A DNA stretch of 6,890 bases from an uncultured Clostridium sp. (GTDB lineage Bacteria; Bacillota; Clostridia; Lachnospirales; Anaerotignaceae), in contig CAMXTM010000107.1 of assembly GCA_947246775.1 (NCBI GenBank), positions 1-6,890 on the forward strand. The letters run 5' to 3'. The notes beneath the pieces were generated by a model. That model worked only from the letters and a program-made list of their open reading frames with translations. It did not search any database and was not told the DNA's origin. Positions 6,325 through 6,890 of the stretch are shown here, in pieces. Made by a program: the position numbers and the translations under genes. Within the stretch, counting starts at the first letter, position 1. Each line of letters starts with the position of its first letter.

Positions 6325-6330
6325 CTCCTT
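6325..6330 (-). promoter_or_regulatory. Ribosome binding site of the deacetylase gene
   Basis: On the minus strand AAGGAG (read 6330 to 6325) lies 8 bases before the ATG at 6316. It fixes this start, which also gives a proper export signal. Confidence 0.7.
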
Positions 6331-6364
6331 TTTATATCATTAAATATACAAATTTATCATATTA

Positions 6365-6393
6365 AGTATACATTTTCCGACAGCAAAAGACAA
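6365..6393 (-). promoter_or_regulatory. Sigma-A type promoter of the deacetylase gene
   Basis: On the minus strand TTGTCT (6393-6388) is separated by exactly 17 bases from TATACT (6370-6365), which is 5 of 6 to the -10 consensus. The start would fall near 6358, leaving a leader of about 40 bases before the AAGGAG site and the ATG at 6316. Confidence 0.55.
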
Positions 6394-6465
6394 TAAAAAA
6401 TATCTTAAATTTTAAAAAATAGTTTCTTTTTTTATTCTATTGCATAGTATGAAAATAAAGCAATA

Positions 6466-6472
6466 AAAGGAG
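6466..6472 (+). promoter_or_regulatory. Ribosome binding site of the amidase-like gene
   Basis: AAAGGAG lies 8 bases before the ATG at 6481. It decides the start and confirms that the protein truly lacks an N-terminal export signal. Confidence 0.75.
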
Positions 6473-6480
6473 AAAAAAGT

Positions 6481-6890
6481 ATGCCTAGAATTTATTTAAG
6501 CCCTTCTTTGCAGGAATATAATCAATTTGTTAATGGAGGCACAGAAGAAGAATATATGAATTTAATTGCGGATGCTATGGAACCATATCTAATTGCAAGT
6601 GGAATTGAATTTACCAGAAATGAGCCATCTCAAACATTGACAGAAGCAATTGATGAATCTAATGCAGGTGAATATGATTTTCATTTAGCATTACATTCTA
6701 ATGCAGCTTCTCCATCTTTATCAGGGCAAATGCAAGGAGCAGATGTATATTATTGGTATGATAGTAAATGGGGAAAAGCTGGAGCAGAAATCATTGCAGA
6801 AAATTTTAAAGAAGTATATCCAGATAGTAATAAAGTGAAAACGGTTCCTACATCAACCCTAAGAGAATTAAGAAGAACATATGCCCCCTC
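6481..6890 (+). CDS. N-acetylmuramoyl-L-alanine amidase (Amidase_3-like), 5' part, cut by window end
   Basis: The first 136 codons are present and open to the window edge. The protein begins MPRIYLSPSLQEYNQFVNGG and continues with EEEYMNLIADAMEPYL, ASGIEFTRNEPSQTL, SNAGEYDFHLALHSNA (60-75) and later TVPTSTLRELRRTYAP. This is the fold order of zinc amidases that cut the muramic acid-L-alanine bond. Zinc-ligand candidates Glu23 (four residues before Asn27) and His72 (in LALHSNA) are visible, but the usual GHGG histidine near residue 10 is replaced by SLQE. This variant, beginning LSPS.Q..N, is one I associate with Clostridia. No signal peptide is present, so it may be cytoplasmic, released by lysis, or sporulation-linked. 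AAAGGAG 8 bases before the ATG fixes the start. It is divergent from the deacetylase, suggesting related wall functions. Confidence 0.82.
   Translation, partial: MPRIYLSPSLQEYNQFVNGGTEEEYMNLIADAMEPYLIASGIEFTRNEPSQTLTEAIDESNAGEYDFHLALHSNAASPSLSGQMQGADVYYWYDSKWGKAGAEIIAENFKEVYPDSNKVKTVPTSTLRELRRTYAP

Noticed and set aside
6395..6465. Promoter for the amidase-like gene
   Set aside because: TAGTAT at 6445-6450 could be a -10, but no convincing -35 lies 16-18 bases upstream, and no clear sporulation-sigma pair was found. A promoter must exist nearby but cannot be placed.

Overview
The window is AT-rich, with dense short-spaced genes, strong AGGAG-type ribosome binding sites and clear rho-independent terminators. 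Together with a ZTP riboswitch, an S-layer-homology (SLH) polysaccharide deacetylase and a spore-former-style amidase, this points to a low-GC anaerobic Firmicute of the class Clostridia, perhaps Lachnospirales. The class is an inference from style and gene content; no taxonomic marker such as rRNA is present.

Left part (1-2260, all +): the C-terminal end of the replication-associated ATPase RarA, overlapped by a YoaK/DUF1275-family membrane protein, followed by a MATE-family multidrug exporter. No terminator is visible between them, so they may be one transcript.

Middle (2261-3080, +): a complete regulated unit made of a sigma-A type promoter, a ZTP (pfl-motif) riboswitch, an intrinsic terminator that overlaps the aptamer's 3' half, and a short formate/nitrite transporter (FNT) gene with its own terminator. 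The arrangement suggests that a shortage of 10-formyl-tetrahydrofolate, sensed as ZTP, switches on a formate channel.

Next (3081-4490, +): a spacer with a 9-bp inverted repeat and a palindrome resembling a Fur/PerR-family box. It is followed by a two-gene operon for a membrane-anchored C39-type cysteine peptidase and a small lipoprotein of unknown family. A strong hairpin ends this operon and also ends the converging minus-strand unit.

Right part: on the minus strand, a secreted SLH plus NodB polysaccharide deacetylase (5021-6316) has a good promoter, and a probable Imm42-family immunity gene (4496-4990) lies 30 bases downstream with no cognate toxin in view. Divergent from the deacetylase is the start of an N-acetylmuramoyl-L-alanine amidase-like gene (6481 onward, cut by the window end) that appears to lack the usual first zinc-binding histidine. 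The C39 protein, lipoprotein, deacetylase and amidase make the right half an envelope and cell-wall neighbourhood.

The most notable items are the ZTP riboswitch controlling an FNT channel, the apparently orphan immunity gene, and the non-canonical amidase. I did not find a wholly new multi-gene system. No tRNA, rRNA, CRISPR array, insertion sequence or attachment site was seen, and there is no gene-free stretch over 300 bases.
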